Source of the DNA: Schlegelella_A sp965246805 | GTDB lineage: Bacteria; Pseudomonadota; Gammaproteobacteria; Burkholderiales; Burkholderiaceae_C | NCBI GenBank assembly: GCA_965246805.1 | Contig: CBDFFO010000003.1 | Coordinates: forward strand, 248,001 to 312,000 | Length of the DNA stretch: 64,000 nt | Direction: 5' to 3' | Shown: positions 46,930 through 56,244 of the stretch, piece by piece | How the letters are laid out: the number at the start of each line of letters is the position of its first letter | Position numbering within the stretch: the stretch's first letter is position 1 | Notes under the pieces: model-generated | Told to the model about the DNA's origin: nothing | The model's database searches: none | What the model saw: the letters and a program-made list of their open reading frames with translations, nothing else | Made by a program: the position numbers and the translations under genes

Positions 46930-48189
46930 ATGCCTGACTCTCCGCCTACTCACTCGGTACACATCGTCGATGCGACGATGTTCTGGAGCGCCACAGGCGG
47001 CGGTGTTCGCAGGTATCTGCTGAAAAAGCACGACTGGTTGGCTCGGCAGCCGACGCTCAGGCACAGCATCGTCGTGCCGCTGTCGCACCCGGCAAATGCC
47101 GACCCGTGGATGCATCGGATCCCGGCTTGGCCGATGCCGTATTCCGGGGGTTACCGACTGCCCGTCGATCGGCATGCGATCAGGCGCTCGATCACGGAGT
47201 TGCATCCGTCGCTGGTCGAGAGTGCCGACCCGTATCGGGTCGCCTGGGGCGTGCTCGACGCGGCCCATTCGTTGAGCGTGCCCTCGGTCGCGTTCTGTCA
47301 TTCAAACCTCGACACGGTCGCCCGCATGGCGGCAGGGCGATGGTTCGCGGCTTCTGCCGGTGGCGCGGCGCGGCGCTATGTGCGACGCCTCTACAACCGC
47401 TTCGACCTGGTGCTCGCACCGAGTCAGTCGATGCGCCAGCACCTGCTCGATTGGGGCGTCGCCCACGTCACATGCCAGCCGCTCGGCGTCGACGGCGAAG
47501 CGTTCGTGCCGTCATGGCCGACAAGCGCATCGCGGCCGCCCGAAGGCGACGCACGAAGCCGGCAGACGAGGTCGGCGTGGCGGCGCGCTCACGGCTTCAC
47601 CGATGACCAGCGCATCCTAGTCTTCGCCGGTCGCTTCGCGTTCGAGAAGAACCTCGACGTGCTGGCAGCGGCGGTGGAATCGCTCGGCGCGCCCTATGTG
47701 CTGCTGGCGATCGGCGCCGGTCCGAAACCGCCGACAACGAGCGCTCGCGTGCGCACGCTGCCCTTCATGCCGAACGTCGCCGACCTCGCTGCGGCACTCG
47801 CGAGTGCCGACGCCTTCGTGCATGCCGGCGACCAGGAAACGTTCGGGCTCTCCGTGCTGGAAGCGATGGCCTGTGGGTTGCCTGTCGTCGTGCGCGCGGC
47901 GGAAGGGCTGGCCGAGATGGTCGATGCCAGCGTTGGAGTCGCGGTTCGGCTCGGCACGTCTGCCGCGTTTGCCGAGGCCATCGCGGCGCTGTTCGCAAAT
48001 GACGTGGCCGCCCTCGGCCGCGCGGCGCGCCAGCGTGCCGAAGCGAACGACTGGAATGCGGTGCTGCCCTCGTTGATGCAACGGTATCGCGCTTTGATCG
48101 ACGGCACGCCGCGCGCGGCGTCGGGAAGCGTGACGACAGCGTCGCCATCGAACGCAGCCGCGGCGCAAGCAGAGCGCGGCTGGCCATGA
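46930..48189 (+). CDS. Glycosyltransferase, GT4 family
   Basis: 419 residues from ATG 46930 (an ATG at 46894 is also in frame). The N-terminal acceptor-side domain contains DATMFWSATGGGVRRYLLKK. The donor domain includes RILVFAGRFAFEKNLDVLAA (GT4 sugar-nucleotide loop), VRTLPFMPNVADLAAALASA and DAFVHAGDQETFGLSVLEAM with the EX7E-type Glu pair, then ACGLPVVVRAAEGLAEMVDA. It is a cytoplasmic or peripheral-membrane enzyme making surface polysaccharide; donor and acceptor are unknown. The stop overlaps the next ATG. Confidence 0.88.
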   Translation: MPDSPPTHSVHIVDATMFWSATGGGVRRYLLKKHDWLARQPTLRHSIVVPLSHPANADPWMHRIPAWPMPYSGGYRLPVDRHAIRRSITELHPSLVESADPYRVAWGVLDAAHSLSVPSVAFCHSNLDTVARMAAGRWFAASAGGAARRYVRRLYNRFDLVLAPSQSMRQHLLDWGVAHVTCQPLGVDGEAFVPSWPTSASRPPEGDARSRQTRSAWRRAHGFTDDQRILVFAGRFAFEKNLDVLAAAVESLGAPYVLLAIGAGPKPPTTSARVRTLPFMPNVADLAAALASADAFVHAGDQETFGLSVLEAMACGLPVVVRAAEGLAEMVDASVGVAVRLGTSAAFAEAIAALFANDVAALGRAARQRAEANDWNAVLPSLMQRYRALIDGTPRAASGSVTTASPSNAAAAQAERGWP

Positions 48190-48962
48190 GCGGCGCGGCG
48201 ACCTTGCGCGTCACCGCGCCGATGCTCGCCGTTGTCCTTCATGACGCCGCCTCTTCCACCCAGGCAGCCTGCGAGCGCACGTTGCGCGCGGTGGCGGCAG
48301 TGGCCGATGTGCCGGTGACGCTGCTGGCGGTGCCGCGTTACCACCACGAGACGCCGACGCCGGCGTTCGAACGGTGGCTCACCGAACGCAGCCAACGCGG
48401 CGACGAGCTCTCGCTGCACGGTCTCACGCACCTCGACGAGTCCGGTCCGCCGGGGGGTTGGCTGGAACGCCTGCGGCGCCAGAGCTACACGCGCGGCGAA
48501 GGCGAGTTCTGGGCCTTGTCGGAGAGCGAAGCGGCGACCCGTCTGCAACAGGGCGTCGAGTGGTTCGTCGCGAACGGCTGGCCGTTGCAAGGCTTCGTCG
48601 CGCCTGCTTGGTTGCTCGGACCCGGCGGGTGGGCGGCGCTGAAGCGTTTCGACTTTCGCTACACGAGCACGCTGCGTCACCTGTTCGCGCTCACGAGCGG
48701 CCGCCGGTGGACCAGCCAGAGCATCGTCTACAGCACCTCCAGGGCTTGGCGCCGGCAGTCGTCGGTGGTGTGGGCAGCGGCGGTGTCACGCCTTGAGCGG
48801 GACAACCCGCTGCTCCGCATCGAGCTGCACCCGTCCGACGCCGATCACGCGCCGGTGCGACGATCGTGGCAACGCATTCTGGAGCAGCACGTCGCGACAC
48901 GGCGGGCCGTGACGGTCGCAGAGGCGGTCGCGTCGTTGGACGTGCTGGCCACCGCGCATTGA
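48186..48962 (+). CDS. DUF2334/polysaccharide deacetylase-like protein
   Basis: 258 residues. The start of the domain (MLAVVLHDAASSTQAACERT, with VPVTLLAVPRYH) and the central ELSLHGLTHLDE, then GFVAPAWLLGPGGWAALKRF and LLRIELHPSDADH, match DUF2334, related to NodB-type deacetylases. The metal residues would be D in LHDAAS and H in SLHGLTH. It likely trims acetyl groups from a surface glycan made by the neighbouring glycosyltransferase, with which it overlaps by ATGA. I cannot confirm catalysis. Confidence 0.72.
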   Translation: MSGAATLRVTAPMLAVVLHDAASSTQAACERTLRAVAAVADVPVTLLAVPRYHHETPTPAFERWLTERSQRGDELSLHGLTHLDESGPPGGWLERLRRQSYTRGEGEFWALSESEAATRLQQGVEWFVANGWPLQGFVAPAWLLGPGGWAALKRFDFRYTSTLRHLFALTSGRRWTSQSIVYSTSRAWRRQSSVVWAAAVSRLERDNPLLRIELHPSDADHAPVRRSWQRILEQHVATRRAVTVAEAVASLDVLATAH

Positions 48963-48993
48963 ACCGTCACGCCACCTTCGCGCCGCACGCCGG

Positions 48994-49692
48994 CTACATG
49001 ACGTTGAAGCTGATCCACGCCGTGACCGCACCGAGCGCGGCGCCGACCACGACGTCGCTGGGATAGTGCAGCCCAAGCACCACGCGCGAGGTGGCGAGCA
49101 GCGCGGTGAACGGCCAGACGAGAGGCGCCAGGTGCGGGTGGTAGACCGTGAGAATGACGCTGAACGCCACTGAATGCATCGTGTGGCCGCTCGGGAAGCT
49201 GAACTCGTCGAGCGGTTTCACGCACGGGCGAAACTGCGTGCAGGCCCGATACGGTCGCGGCCTCGCAATGATTCGCTTGATGATCTTGTAGAGCACCAGA
49301 TCGATCGACCCGACCGCGACCATGCGAACCGCGGCCGACGCGCCGCTGTGATGATCGAACCAGGGCAGCAAGACGATGGTGGCGTACCAGATCCAGCCGT
49401 CGCCGATGCGGCTCACCACTTCGAACAGCCGCAACGCCCAGAGGTGCGCGGCGGCCCCGTGCATCCACAAGGCGAGCGCGCGTTCGCGCATCGGCCAGGT
49501 GGTCGGTTTATGGCGCGCCCTGTTCGCTCGACGCGCCGCCGGCGACAAGTCGACGCGCAGATCCTGCCACGCGCCGTCGACGCGACGCTCCTGCCAAACG
49601 CCATCGACCCGGCGTTCGAGGCCACGCGCCGCAGCGAGCGCGCGCTCGCGCGCCGCGCTGGCGACGCGTCGGTCAGGCCACGGCCGCGACAT
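48994..49692 (-). CDS. PAP2-family membrane phosphatase
   Basis: 232-residue integral membrane phosphatase. Catalytic motifs are KRIIARPRP (motif 1), FSFPSGHTMHSVAF (motif 2, His) and TSRVVLGLHYPSDVVVGAAL (motif 3, His and Asp). Five to six helices are present behind an Arg-rich N-terminus with a repeated VDGVWQERRVDGAWQ. It may dephosphorylate undecaprenyl pyrophosphate or a phosphatidate in the glycan pathway. The ATG overlaps the end of the upstream glycosyltransferase gene by 20 bp on the same strand. Confidence 0.85.
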   Translation of the reverse strand: MSRPWPDRRVASAARERALAAARGLERRVDGVWQERRVDGAWQDLRVDLSPAARRANRARHKPTTWPMRERALALWMHGAAAHLWALRLFEVVSRIGDGWIWYATIVLLPWFDHHSGASAAVRMVAVGSIDLVLYKIIKRIIARPRPYRACTQFRPCVKPLDEFSFPSGHTMHSVAFSVILTVYHPHLAPLVWPFTALLATSRVVLGLHYPSDVVVGAALGAVTAWISFNVM

Positions 49693-50833
49693 GCGGAACC
49701 GCCTCGTATCGGGTGAGCCACGCGGCGCGGAGGTTCTGCTCGAAGCCCGCCAGCACCTGGCTCCATTGCGCCGAATTCGCCGCCGCGCGGGCCGCGGCGC
49801 GCATCGCGGCGAGCCGGTCCGTCGGCTGACGAACGAGCGTCGATGCGGCAGCGACGAACGCGGCTTCGTCGTCGGCCTCGATCAACACGCCGCTCTGACC
49901 GTCGACCACGTGCTCGGCCGCGGCGGCGACATTGAACGCCAGCACCGGCAGGCCACTCGCCAATGCTTCGAGCGTGACGTTGCCGAAGGTGTCGGAAAGG
50001 CTCGCGAAGAGAAACGCATCGGCCGACGCGTAATGGGCCGCGAGCGCGTCACCGCGCTGGTTGCCGACGAAACGCACGTTCGGGTGCGCGGCTTCGAGCT
50101 TCGCACGCAACGGGCCGTCGCCGACGACCACCATCCGAAGCGTGGAATTTGCGGCGCGCGCGGCATCGAACGCCCGCAATGCCAGCCCGATGTTCTTTTC
50201 AGCGGCGACGCGGCCGACCACCAGCAATACGCGGTCAACGGGCGCCGCGCCCCAGGCCGCGCGCAGCGCGTCGCTGCGCCGAGCCGGCGTGAAGCGCTCG
50301 GTGTCGACGCCTCGACCCACCACCGCGAGTCGCTCGAAGCCGGCGGCGGCGAGTTCGGCGCGCATCGCGCGCGTCGGCACGAAGGTGGTCACGCTCTGGT
50401 TGTGAAAACGCCGCAGCAAACCCAACACGGCTATGGCGGCGAAGCCGAGCCGGTAATAGCGGCTGTACTGGTGAAAGTTGGTGCGGAAGTCCGACGTGAT
50501 GGCCAGGCCCAGCTGGCGCGCAGCCGACGCGGCGGCCCAGCACAGCGGGCCGGGGGTGGCGACGTGCACGAGCTCGACCCGCCCGGCGCTGAACGATCGC
50601 CGCAGCGCGCTCGCGAATGCGAGGCCGTATCGCAGGTCGGGGTACATCGGTATCGGATAACCGCGGCTCAGCCACTCGTGGCCGTCGCGGCGCACCGCTT
50701 CACCCGGTTGGCGTGGCCGCACCAGTTGGACCGCATGCCCACGCTCGCGCAGGTCGCGCACCGTGCGTTCGACCGTGAGCGACACGCCATTCAATTCAGG
50801 TGGATAGGTCTCGGTGACATAGGCGATGCGCAT
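49673..50833 (-). CDS. Glycosyltransferase (MgtA/GT4-type)
   Basis: 386 residues from the ATG giving MRIAYVTETYPPELNGVSLT. Motifs are the N-terminal ETYPPELNGV, ITSDFRTNFHQYSRYYR, LLVVGRVAAEKNIGLALRAF, VRFVGNQRGDALAAHYASAD, and FASLSDTFGNVTLEALASGL (EX7E). This pattern fits MgtA-like mannosyl- or sulfoquinovosyl-type GT4 enzymes. It is on the strand opposite the other glycosyltransferase and ahead of the PAP2 gene. The frame is open much farther upstream, but only this part is real. It ends in ALA-rich residues. Confidence 0.88.
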   Translation of the reverse strand: MRIAYVTETYPPELNGVSLTVERTVRDLRERGHAVQLVRPRQPGEAVRRDGHEWLSRGYPIPMYPDLRYGLAFASALRRSFSAGRVELVHVATPGPLCWAAASAARQLGLAITSDFRTNFHQYSRYYRLGFAAIAVLGLLRRFHNQSVTTFVPTRAMRAELAAAGFERLAVVGRGVDTERFTPARRSDALRAAWGAAPVDRVLLVVGRVAAEKNIGLALRAFDAARAANSTLRMVVVGDGPLRAKLEAAHPNVRFVGNQRGDALAAHYASADAFLFASLSDTFGNVTLEALASGLPVLAFNVAAAAEHVVDGQSGVLIEADDEAAFVAAASTLVRQPTDRLAAMRAAARAAANSAQWSQVLAGFEQNLRAAWLTRYEAVPHVAAVA

Positions 50834-50949
50834 GGTTGCTGCCGGCGCAAAAGGCCGTTCGCCGATCGGCAATCGCTGTGCCTGTGAGTCGCGCACGCGC
50901 AACGACGGCGCATCGCTCGAGACCGGTGCAGGCAAGTCCACGTCGGCCC

Positions 50950-52098
50950 TCACCGAGCCCGCGTGTCGACGAGCGGCAACGCGGGCGTCGGCGCGACCGC
51001 GCCCACGGCCTGGCCGCCTTCGAGATAACGGCAGCACGTGGCGCCCCAGGGGACGCGCCGGAAGGTCGACCGCAAGCCGAGCAGCACCGGCACGGCGATG
51101 AACGCACCCGCCACCCCCCACAGCCAGCCCAGCACCAGCACCGATGCGAACACGAACAGGGCCGGAATGCGCAGGCGATGGCCCATGATCAACGGGCTCA
51201 GGAAATTGGCTTCGATGCCGTGAAGCAGCAGGAACACCGCCGGCGGCGCGAGCATCCCGAAACCGATGCCGAAGCTCACGCTGCCGGCCAGCCAGAGCAC
51301 GAGCGCGATGAACACCGGCCCGAGGTAGGGCACGAACGAGAACACGACCGTGAACAATCCCCACAGCATCGCGTTCGGCAGCCCGATCGCCGCGAGCGCC
51401 GCGCCCGTCACGGTGCCGAGCGCGACATTCACGAGGCTCATCGTGCGTATGAAGAGGCCGATGTCGCGTTGCGCCTCGCGCACGCCACCGATCAGGAGCG
51501 CGCGGGTGCGGCGGCCGGTGATCGTTTGCAGCGTGGTGGTGACGAGCCAATGTTCGGATGCGAGCAGGAAATAGAGCAGCATCACCGCCGCGAATGACGA
51601 GACCGTGAAAGCGAGCGTCTCGCCGAGTGCGAGCCGCGTGATCGCAAGACCTTCGCTCGCGAGCTGGCCCCCGATGGCATCGGGCCCGGGCACCACGCCG
51701 GCACTTGGCAGCGCCGCCACGGCGGAGCTGCTCGCGAACGCGGGCCGCCAGACGTGGTCGCGCCATTGAACGGCGGCCTCGACGAGCGCCTGCCACGCGG
51801 CCGGCGCACGCGACCACCCTTCCGCCGCCGGCGAAGCCACCAGCAACGCGATCAGCACCAACGCGGCCAGAAGGGCGCTCACCACCAGCCCCGCGCCCAC
51901 GTATTCCGGAATGCCGGCCTGGCGCAACCGCCGGACCGACGGCGCGAGCACGAAGGCGAACAGCACCGCGATCACGATCGGCAGCAGCAGCGGGCGCGCT
52001 TCCCGCAGCAGCGCGATCGAGGCGATCACAAAGAGACCGATCAGCACGCGACGCATCGATGGCGGCATCGACGGGGCCGGCGGAACGGGACTTGGCAT
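50950..52098 (-). CDS. AI-2E family transporter (PerM-like)
   Basis: 382-residue polytopic protein. It has the family pattern LIGLFVIASIALLREARPLL, LPIVIAVLFAFVLAPSVRRL, SFAAVMLLYFLLASEHWLVT, RTMSLVNVALGTVTGAALAA, and LWGLFTVVFSFVPYLGPVFI with VPVLLGLRSTF. About eight helices are predicted. The family name is from an autoinducer-2 exporter; most members act as Na+/H+ antiporters or have no known role. It lies 116 bp upstream of the glycosyltransferase on the same strand. Confidence 0.88.
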   Translation of the reverse strand: MPSPVPPAPSMPPSMRRVLIGLFVIASIALLREARPLLLPIVIAVLFAFVLAPSVRRLRQAGIPEYVGAGLVVSALLAALVLIALLVASPAAEGWSRAPAAWQALVEAAVQWRDHVWRPAFASSSAVAALPSAGVVPGPDAIGGQLASEGLAITRLALGETLAFTVSSFAAVMLLYFLLASEHWLVTTTLQTITGRRTRALLIGGVREAQRDIGLFIRTMSLVNVALGTVTGAALAAIGLPNAMLWGLFTVVFSFVPYLGPVFIALVLWLAGSVSFGIGFGMLAPPAVFLLLHGIEANFLSPLIMGHRLRIPALFVFASVLVLGWLWGVAGAFIAVPVLLGLRSTFRRVPWGATCCRYLEGGQAVGAVAPTPALPLVDTRAR

Positions 52099-52165
52099 GG
52101 CGACGGGGGAAGTCTTGAGCGGCGCCGATCATGACACTTCCGTGGCGGGGCCGAGAATGGGCGCC

Positions 52166-52603
52166 ATGGCCACGCGGATCGACACGTCCACGCAGCGCTC
52201 GAGGGCGCCGGCAAGCCGCGGCCGCCGCCTCGGCATCGGGTTCGTGTTCCTGTGGTTCTTTATCGGCGGCATCGCGCACTTCGCGCTCACGTCGATCGAG
52301 ATGCGCATCGTGCCGCCGTGGTTTCCGTGGCCGCGATTCGCGGTGCTCGCCAGTGGCGTGTTCGAATGGCTCGGTGCCGCGGCGCTGCTCGCACCGGCCA
52401 CGCGACGCGCCGGCGGCATCGGCCTCTTCGCGCTGACGATCGCCGTCACGCCGGCGCACATCTACATGCTGCAGGCACCCGAACGATTCGACGTGCCGGT
52501 CGCGTTGCTGTGGCTTCGCTTGCCGATTCAACTGGCGCTGCTCGTGCTCATCTGGTGGTCGACCGGCATCGGCGACCGACGAACCTCGAAAGGACTTTCA
52601 TGA
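52166..52603 (+). CDS. DoxX-like small membrane protein
   Basis: 145 residues with four hydrophobic segments: GIGFVFLWFFIGGIAHFALT, FAVLASGVFEWLGAAALLAP, GIGLFALTIAVTPAHIYMLQ and LLWLRLPIQLALLVLIWWST. The layout and the F(I/V)GGIxHF start resemble the DoxX/DUF4345 group. ATG 52166 is preceded by GAGA; ATG 52157 is also in frame. The TGA overlaps the next ATG (52600), coupling it to the MDR dehydrogenase. Function is unknown. Confidence 0.7.
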   Translation: MATRIDTSTQRSRAPASRGRRLGIGFVFLWFFIGGIAHFALTSIEMRIVPPWFPWPRFAVLASGVFEWLGAAALLAPATRRAGGIGLFALTIAVTPAHIYMLQAPERFDVPVALLWLRLPIQLALLVLIWWSTGIGDRRTSKGLS

Positions 52604-53745
52604 CCCCCACGCTGCCCACCCATGGCCTTCAGTTGCGCACCACGATCACGGCCAAGGGCACGCTAGAACTCACGCTCGTCGACGAGCCCGTCAGGCCGCC
52701 GGCCGACGACGACGTGCTGGTGCGCATCGATGCCGCCCCGATCAACCCGTCCGACATCGGGCTCCTGTTCGGCGCCGCCGACATGGGCACCGCGACGAGC
52801 ACCGGCACGCCCGCGCGACCCGCGTTGACGGCGACCGTGCCTGCGAAGGCGATGCCCGGCATGGCCGCGCGACTCGACGCGTCGATGCCGGCCGGCAACG
52901 AAGGCGCCGGACTGGTGGTCGCGGCCGGCGCGGCCAGCGCCGCGCAAGCGCTGCTCGGCAAGACGGTCGCGATCATCAGCGGCGCCACGTATGGGCAATA
53001 CCGGACGGTGAAGGCGAGCACATGCCTGCAGTTGCCCGAGGGGGCGACCGCGACCCAAGGGGCGTCGAGCTTCGTCAACCCGCTCACCGCCCTCGGCATG
53101 GTCGAGACCATGCGCCGCGAAGGCCACCACGCGCTCGTGCACACGGCGGCGGCGTCGAACCTCGGGCAGATGCTCAACAAGATCTGCCTGAAGGACGGCA
53201 TCGCGCTCGTCAACATCGTGCGAAAACCCGAGCAGCGCCGCGTGCTCGAAGCGATCGGCGCTACTCACATCTGCGACCAGAGCTCGCCGACATTCAAAGC
53301 CGACCTCACCGACGCACTCGTCGCGACCGGCGCGACGCTCGCGTTCGACGCGACCGGCGGCGGCAAGCTCGCGGGCCAGATCCTCGGCTGCATGGAGGCG
53401 GCGCTCAATCGCACGGCGACGGCGTACAGCCGCTACGGCTCGAGCACCCACAAGCAGGTCTATCTGTACGGCGGCCTCGACACCTCGCCGACCGAGTTCT
53501 CGCGCAACTTCGGCATGGCCTGGGGCATGGGCGGGTGGCTGGTGTTCCCGTATCTGGCCAAGATCGGCGCGGCCCGCGAAGCGGCCTTGAAGGCGCGCGT
53601 CGCGGCCGAGCTCACGACCACCTTCGCAAGCCACTACACCCGCGAGATCACCCTGGCCGAGATGCTGCAGCCCGAGGTGGCCCAGGCGTACGACGCGCGT
53701 GCCACCGGGGCCAAGTTTCTGGTGACGCCGAACCGGGGCCTTTGA
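52600..53745 (+). CDS. Zinc-type/quinone oxidoreductase-like MDR dehydrogenase
   Basis: 381 residues of the medium-chain dehydrogenase/reductase fold. The catalytic-domain string DDDVLVRIDAAPINPSDIGL, the substrate-side GNEGAGLVVAAGAAS, and the cofactor region GHHALVHTAAASNLGQMLNK (NADP-binding with the alpha-beta crossover) are clear. No Cys zinc ligands are evident, which fits the quinone-reductase subgroup. It overlaps the DoxX-like gene, which suggests a shared redox role; the substrate is unknown. Confidence 0.82.
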   Translation: MTPTLPTHGLQLRTTITAKGTLELTLVDEPVRPPADDDVLVRIDAAPINPSDIGLLFGAADMGTATSTGTPARPALTATVPAKAMPGMAARLDASMPAGNEGAGLVVAAGAASAAQALLGKTVAIISGATYGQYRTVKASTCLQLPEGATATQGASSFVNPLTALGMVETMRREGHHALVHTAAASNLGQMLNKICLKDGIALVNIVRKPEQRRVLEAIGATHICDQSSPTFKADLTDALVATGATLAFDATGGGKLAGQILGCMEAALNRTATAYSRYGSSTHKQVYLYGGLDTSPTEFSRNFGMAWGMGGWLVFPYLAKIGAAREAALKARVAAELTTTFASHYTREITLAEMLQPEVAQAYDARATGAKFLVTPNRGL

Positions 53746-53800
53746 GGTCGAACCCGAGCGTTCGCGTGGGCAAGGCCACGAACGGGGACAATCGGCTCCC

Positions 53801-55138
53801 ATGACCCAACGAGCGCTCGACCACCCCGCGCCGCGCGCTTCGGCTTCCGCCGTCGGCGCCGGACACGCGCACGACACCACCGTCACCACGCTCGGCAACG
53901 GCGCGCGCGTCGTCGCGATCCGCATGCCGCACCTCGAGACGGCGAGCGTCAGCGTATTCGTGCAATGCGGCAGCCAGCACGAGAGTGCGCGCCAGAACGG
54001 CATCGGCCACGTCGTCGAGCACATGGCGTTCAAGGGCACGGCGTCACGTGACTGCCAGCGGATCAACCTTGATGCCGAGCGGCTCGGCGCCGACGTTAAC
54101 GCCCACACCGACAAGGACCACACCGCGTTCCACATGTCGGGCCTGGCCAAGCACGCGGGCCTCTTCGTGCAGATGCTCGGCGACATCGTGCGTGAGAGCA
54201 CCTTCCCCGAGGTCGAGCTGGAACGCGAACGGCAGGTGATCCTGCACGAGATCGCCGAAGAGGAAGACGACGCGCTCTCGACCGTGTTCACGCTTTTCGA
54301 CAAGACCTGCTTCGGCGCGCACGCGGTCGCGCAGCCGGTGATCGGCATGCGCAGGAACATCGAGCGCTTTACGCGGTCGGAGTTGATGGCGCATGTTCAG
54401 CAGCACTACACCGCGGCCAACGTGGTGATCGGCATCGCCGGCCACATCGACGCCGACGAGATGGCACGCGGGGCCGAGGCGGCGTTCGCATCGATGCCGC
54501 GCGGCGACGTGAACACGGTCGAGGCGCCGACGTGGCTCGGCGGCATCGCCGCGCGGCGCCAGACGGGCAGCAGCCAGACCCACGTGGCGTTCGGCTATCC
54601 GATTCCTGATCTGAGCCACGACGATCTCGCGAGCACGGTCGCCGCGTCGGTGTTCGGGGAAGGCATGAGCTCACCGCTGCTCGACGAGATTCGCGAACGC
54701 CGCGGCCTCGCGTACCACGCGGCCTGTTCGGCCGACTTGATGGCGCTCGCCGGCCAGTTCGTGATTGAAGCGACGACGACGCCCGAGCACCTCGACGAGT
54801 TCTTCGGCGCCGTCGCGCGCCTGCTGCACGCGCACGCTGTGCACATCGACGCGGTTGCGCTCGAGCGCGCCCGAAACCAGCTCGCGGTGCGCACGCTGCG
54901 CAGCGCCGAGCGGCCGCTTCATCGCATCGAGAGCGCGGCGCGCAGCCTCTTCGTGCGCGGCCGCGTGCAATCGCACGACGAGCTGATGGCCGGCGTGATG
55001 GCGGTGGGCGTCGACGATGTGCGCCACGCGTTCGAACGCATGCTGGCCGCGAAGCCGGCGATCGCGATCGCGGGCAAGCTCGGCAAGGGCTCGAGCGATC
55101 GATTCCTGGACCAGGTCGAAGCGTTTCGGCACGCCTGA
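53801..55138 (+). CDS. M16-family zinc peptidase
   Basis: 445-residue metallopeptidase of the pitrilysin/processing-peptidase family. The inverted zinc motif HVVEH is in NGIGHVVEHMAFKGTASR, with the third Glu ligand downstream in LHEIAEEEDD. The second, inactive-like half contains SSQTHVAFGYPIPDLSHDDL and SSPLLDEIRERRGLAYHAAC. No signal peptide is seen, so it should act in the cytoplasm. ATG 53801 has no Shine-Dalgarno sequence; GACAAT lies 8 bp before it. A RIO kinase gene follows by 24 bp. Confidence 0.9.
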   Translation: MTQRALDHPAPRASASAVGAGHAHDTTVTTLGNGARVVAIRMPHLETASVSVFVQCGSQHESARQNGIGHVVEHMAFKGTASRDCQRINLDAERLGADVNAHTDKDHTAFHMSGLAKHAGLFVQMLGDIVRESTFPEVELERERQVILHEIAEEEDDALSTVFTLFDKTCFGAHAVAQPVIGMRRNIERFTRSELMAHVQQHYTAANVVIGIAGHIDADEMARGAEAAFASMPRGDVNTVEAPTWLGGIAARRQTGSSQTHVAFGYPIPDLSHDDLASTVAASVFGEGMSSPLLDEIRERRGLAYHAACSADLMALAGQFVIEATTTPEHLDEFFGAVARLLHAHAVHIDAVALERARNQLAVRTLRSAERPLHRIESAARSLFVRGRVQSHDELMAGVMAVGVDDVRHAFERMLAAKPAIAIAGKLGKGSSDRFLDQVEAFRHA

Positions 55139-55162
55139 CAGCCGCGCCATGAACACGCCGGC

Positions 55163-56008
55163 ATGAAGCCGCCGCCAAGGCTGCAATCGCTCGTCGACGA
55201 AGGCCTCATCGACGGCGTCGTGCGCCAACTGATGAGCGGCAAAGAGGCGATGGTCTACGTCGTGCGCTGCGGCGGCGACACGCGTTGCGCCAAGGTTTAC
55301 AAGGAAGCGAACAACCGCAGCTTCCGGCAAGCCGTCGACTACACCGAGAACCGCAAGGTCAAGAACTCACGCCAGGCCCGCGCGATGGCCAAGGGCACGC
55401 GGTTCGGGCGCGAAGCGCAGGAGGCGGCGTGGCAGAGCGCCGAGGTCGATGCGCTCTATCGCCTCGCCGCCGCCGGCGTGCGCGTACCCAAGCCGTACAA
55501 CTTCCACGAAGGCGTGCTGCTGATGGAGCTCGTGGTCGACGCCGACGGCGACGCCGCGCCGCGACTCAACGACTGCTCGTTCACGCCCGCCGACGCGCGC
55601 CGCCATCACGCCTCTCTGCTCGGCGAGGTGGTGCGCATGCTGCTCGCCGGCGTGGTGCACGGCGACCTGTCGGAATTTAACGTGCTGCTGGCCGAAGACG
55701 GGCCGGTCATCATCGACCTGCCGCAGGCGGTCGACGCTGCCGGCAACAACCACGCGAGCCGCATGCTGCTGCGCGACGTCGCGAACCTGCGCCACTTCTT
55801 CGGCCGCTTCGCGCCCGAATTGCTGAAAACGCAATATGGCGCCGAGATGTGGGATCTGTACGAGCGCGGCATGTTGATGGGCGCCACGCCGCTCACCGGC
55901 CACTACGAGGCGAAGGCCGGCGCCGTCGATTTGCGCGGCGTGATGCGCGAGATCGACGATGCGCGCGAGGAAGACACCGCGCGGCGCTTGCGGATGGCGC
56001 AAGGCTGA
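55163..56008 (+). CDS. RIO-family serine kinase
   Basis: 281 residues of the RIO1-like kinase family. ATP-binding strings are RQLMSGKEAMVYVVRCGG and CAKVYKEANNRSFRQAVDYT (Lys); the catalytic loop is GVVHGDLSEFNVLLAEDG; the metal-binding motif is VIIDLPQAVDAAGNNHASRM. Bacterial RIO proteins are widespread, but their targets are little known. It sits between an M16 peptidase and a eukaryote-like kinase fusion, all on the same strand. Confidence 0.88.
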   Translation: MKPPPRLQSLVDEGLIDGVVRQLMSGKEAMVYVVRCGGDTRCAKVYKEANNRSFRQAVDYTENRKVKNSRQARAMAKGTRFGREAQEAAWQSAEVDALYRLAAAGVRVPKPYNFHEGVLLMELVVDADGDAAPRLNDCSFTPADARRHHASLLGEVVRMLLAGVVHGDLSEFNVLLAEDGPVIIDLPQAVDAAGNNHASRMLLRDVANLRHFFGRFAPELLKTQYGAEMWDLYERGMLMGATPLTGHYEAKAGAVDLRGVMREIDDAREEDTARRLRMAQG

Positions 56009-56244
56009 GCGCGAGGCCGTCGCCGTGCCCCGCAAGCGCCGGGCGGCGTGACTGCTCGTCGTCGCCCCTGACCGGCCGCCGACCCGCGCGAATCGCATGC
56101 AGCGATCGATGCCGCGCGGCGGCGTCTCACGACATTGCGAGGCAGCGACGACACCGCTCAAGGGCGCTCCCGCCAGGCCGATAACCAGTGATCCGGCAGC
56201 CGTGCGCGGCTGGTCCCCGCCCGCTCACGAACCGCCCCGCCTCG

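Noticed and set aside
49673..52531. A 952-codon minus-strand frame
   Set aside because: Only the C-terminal 386 codons, from ATG 50833, are a glycosyltransferase; the upstream part overlaps the real AI-2E transporter gene in another frame.
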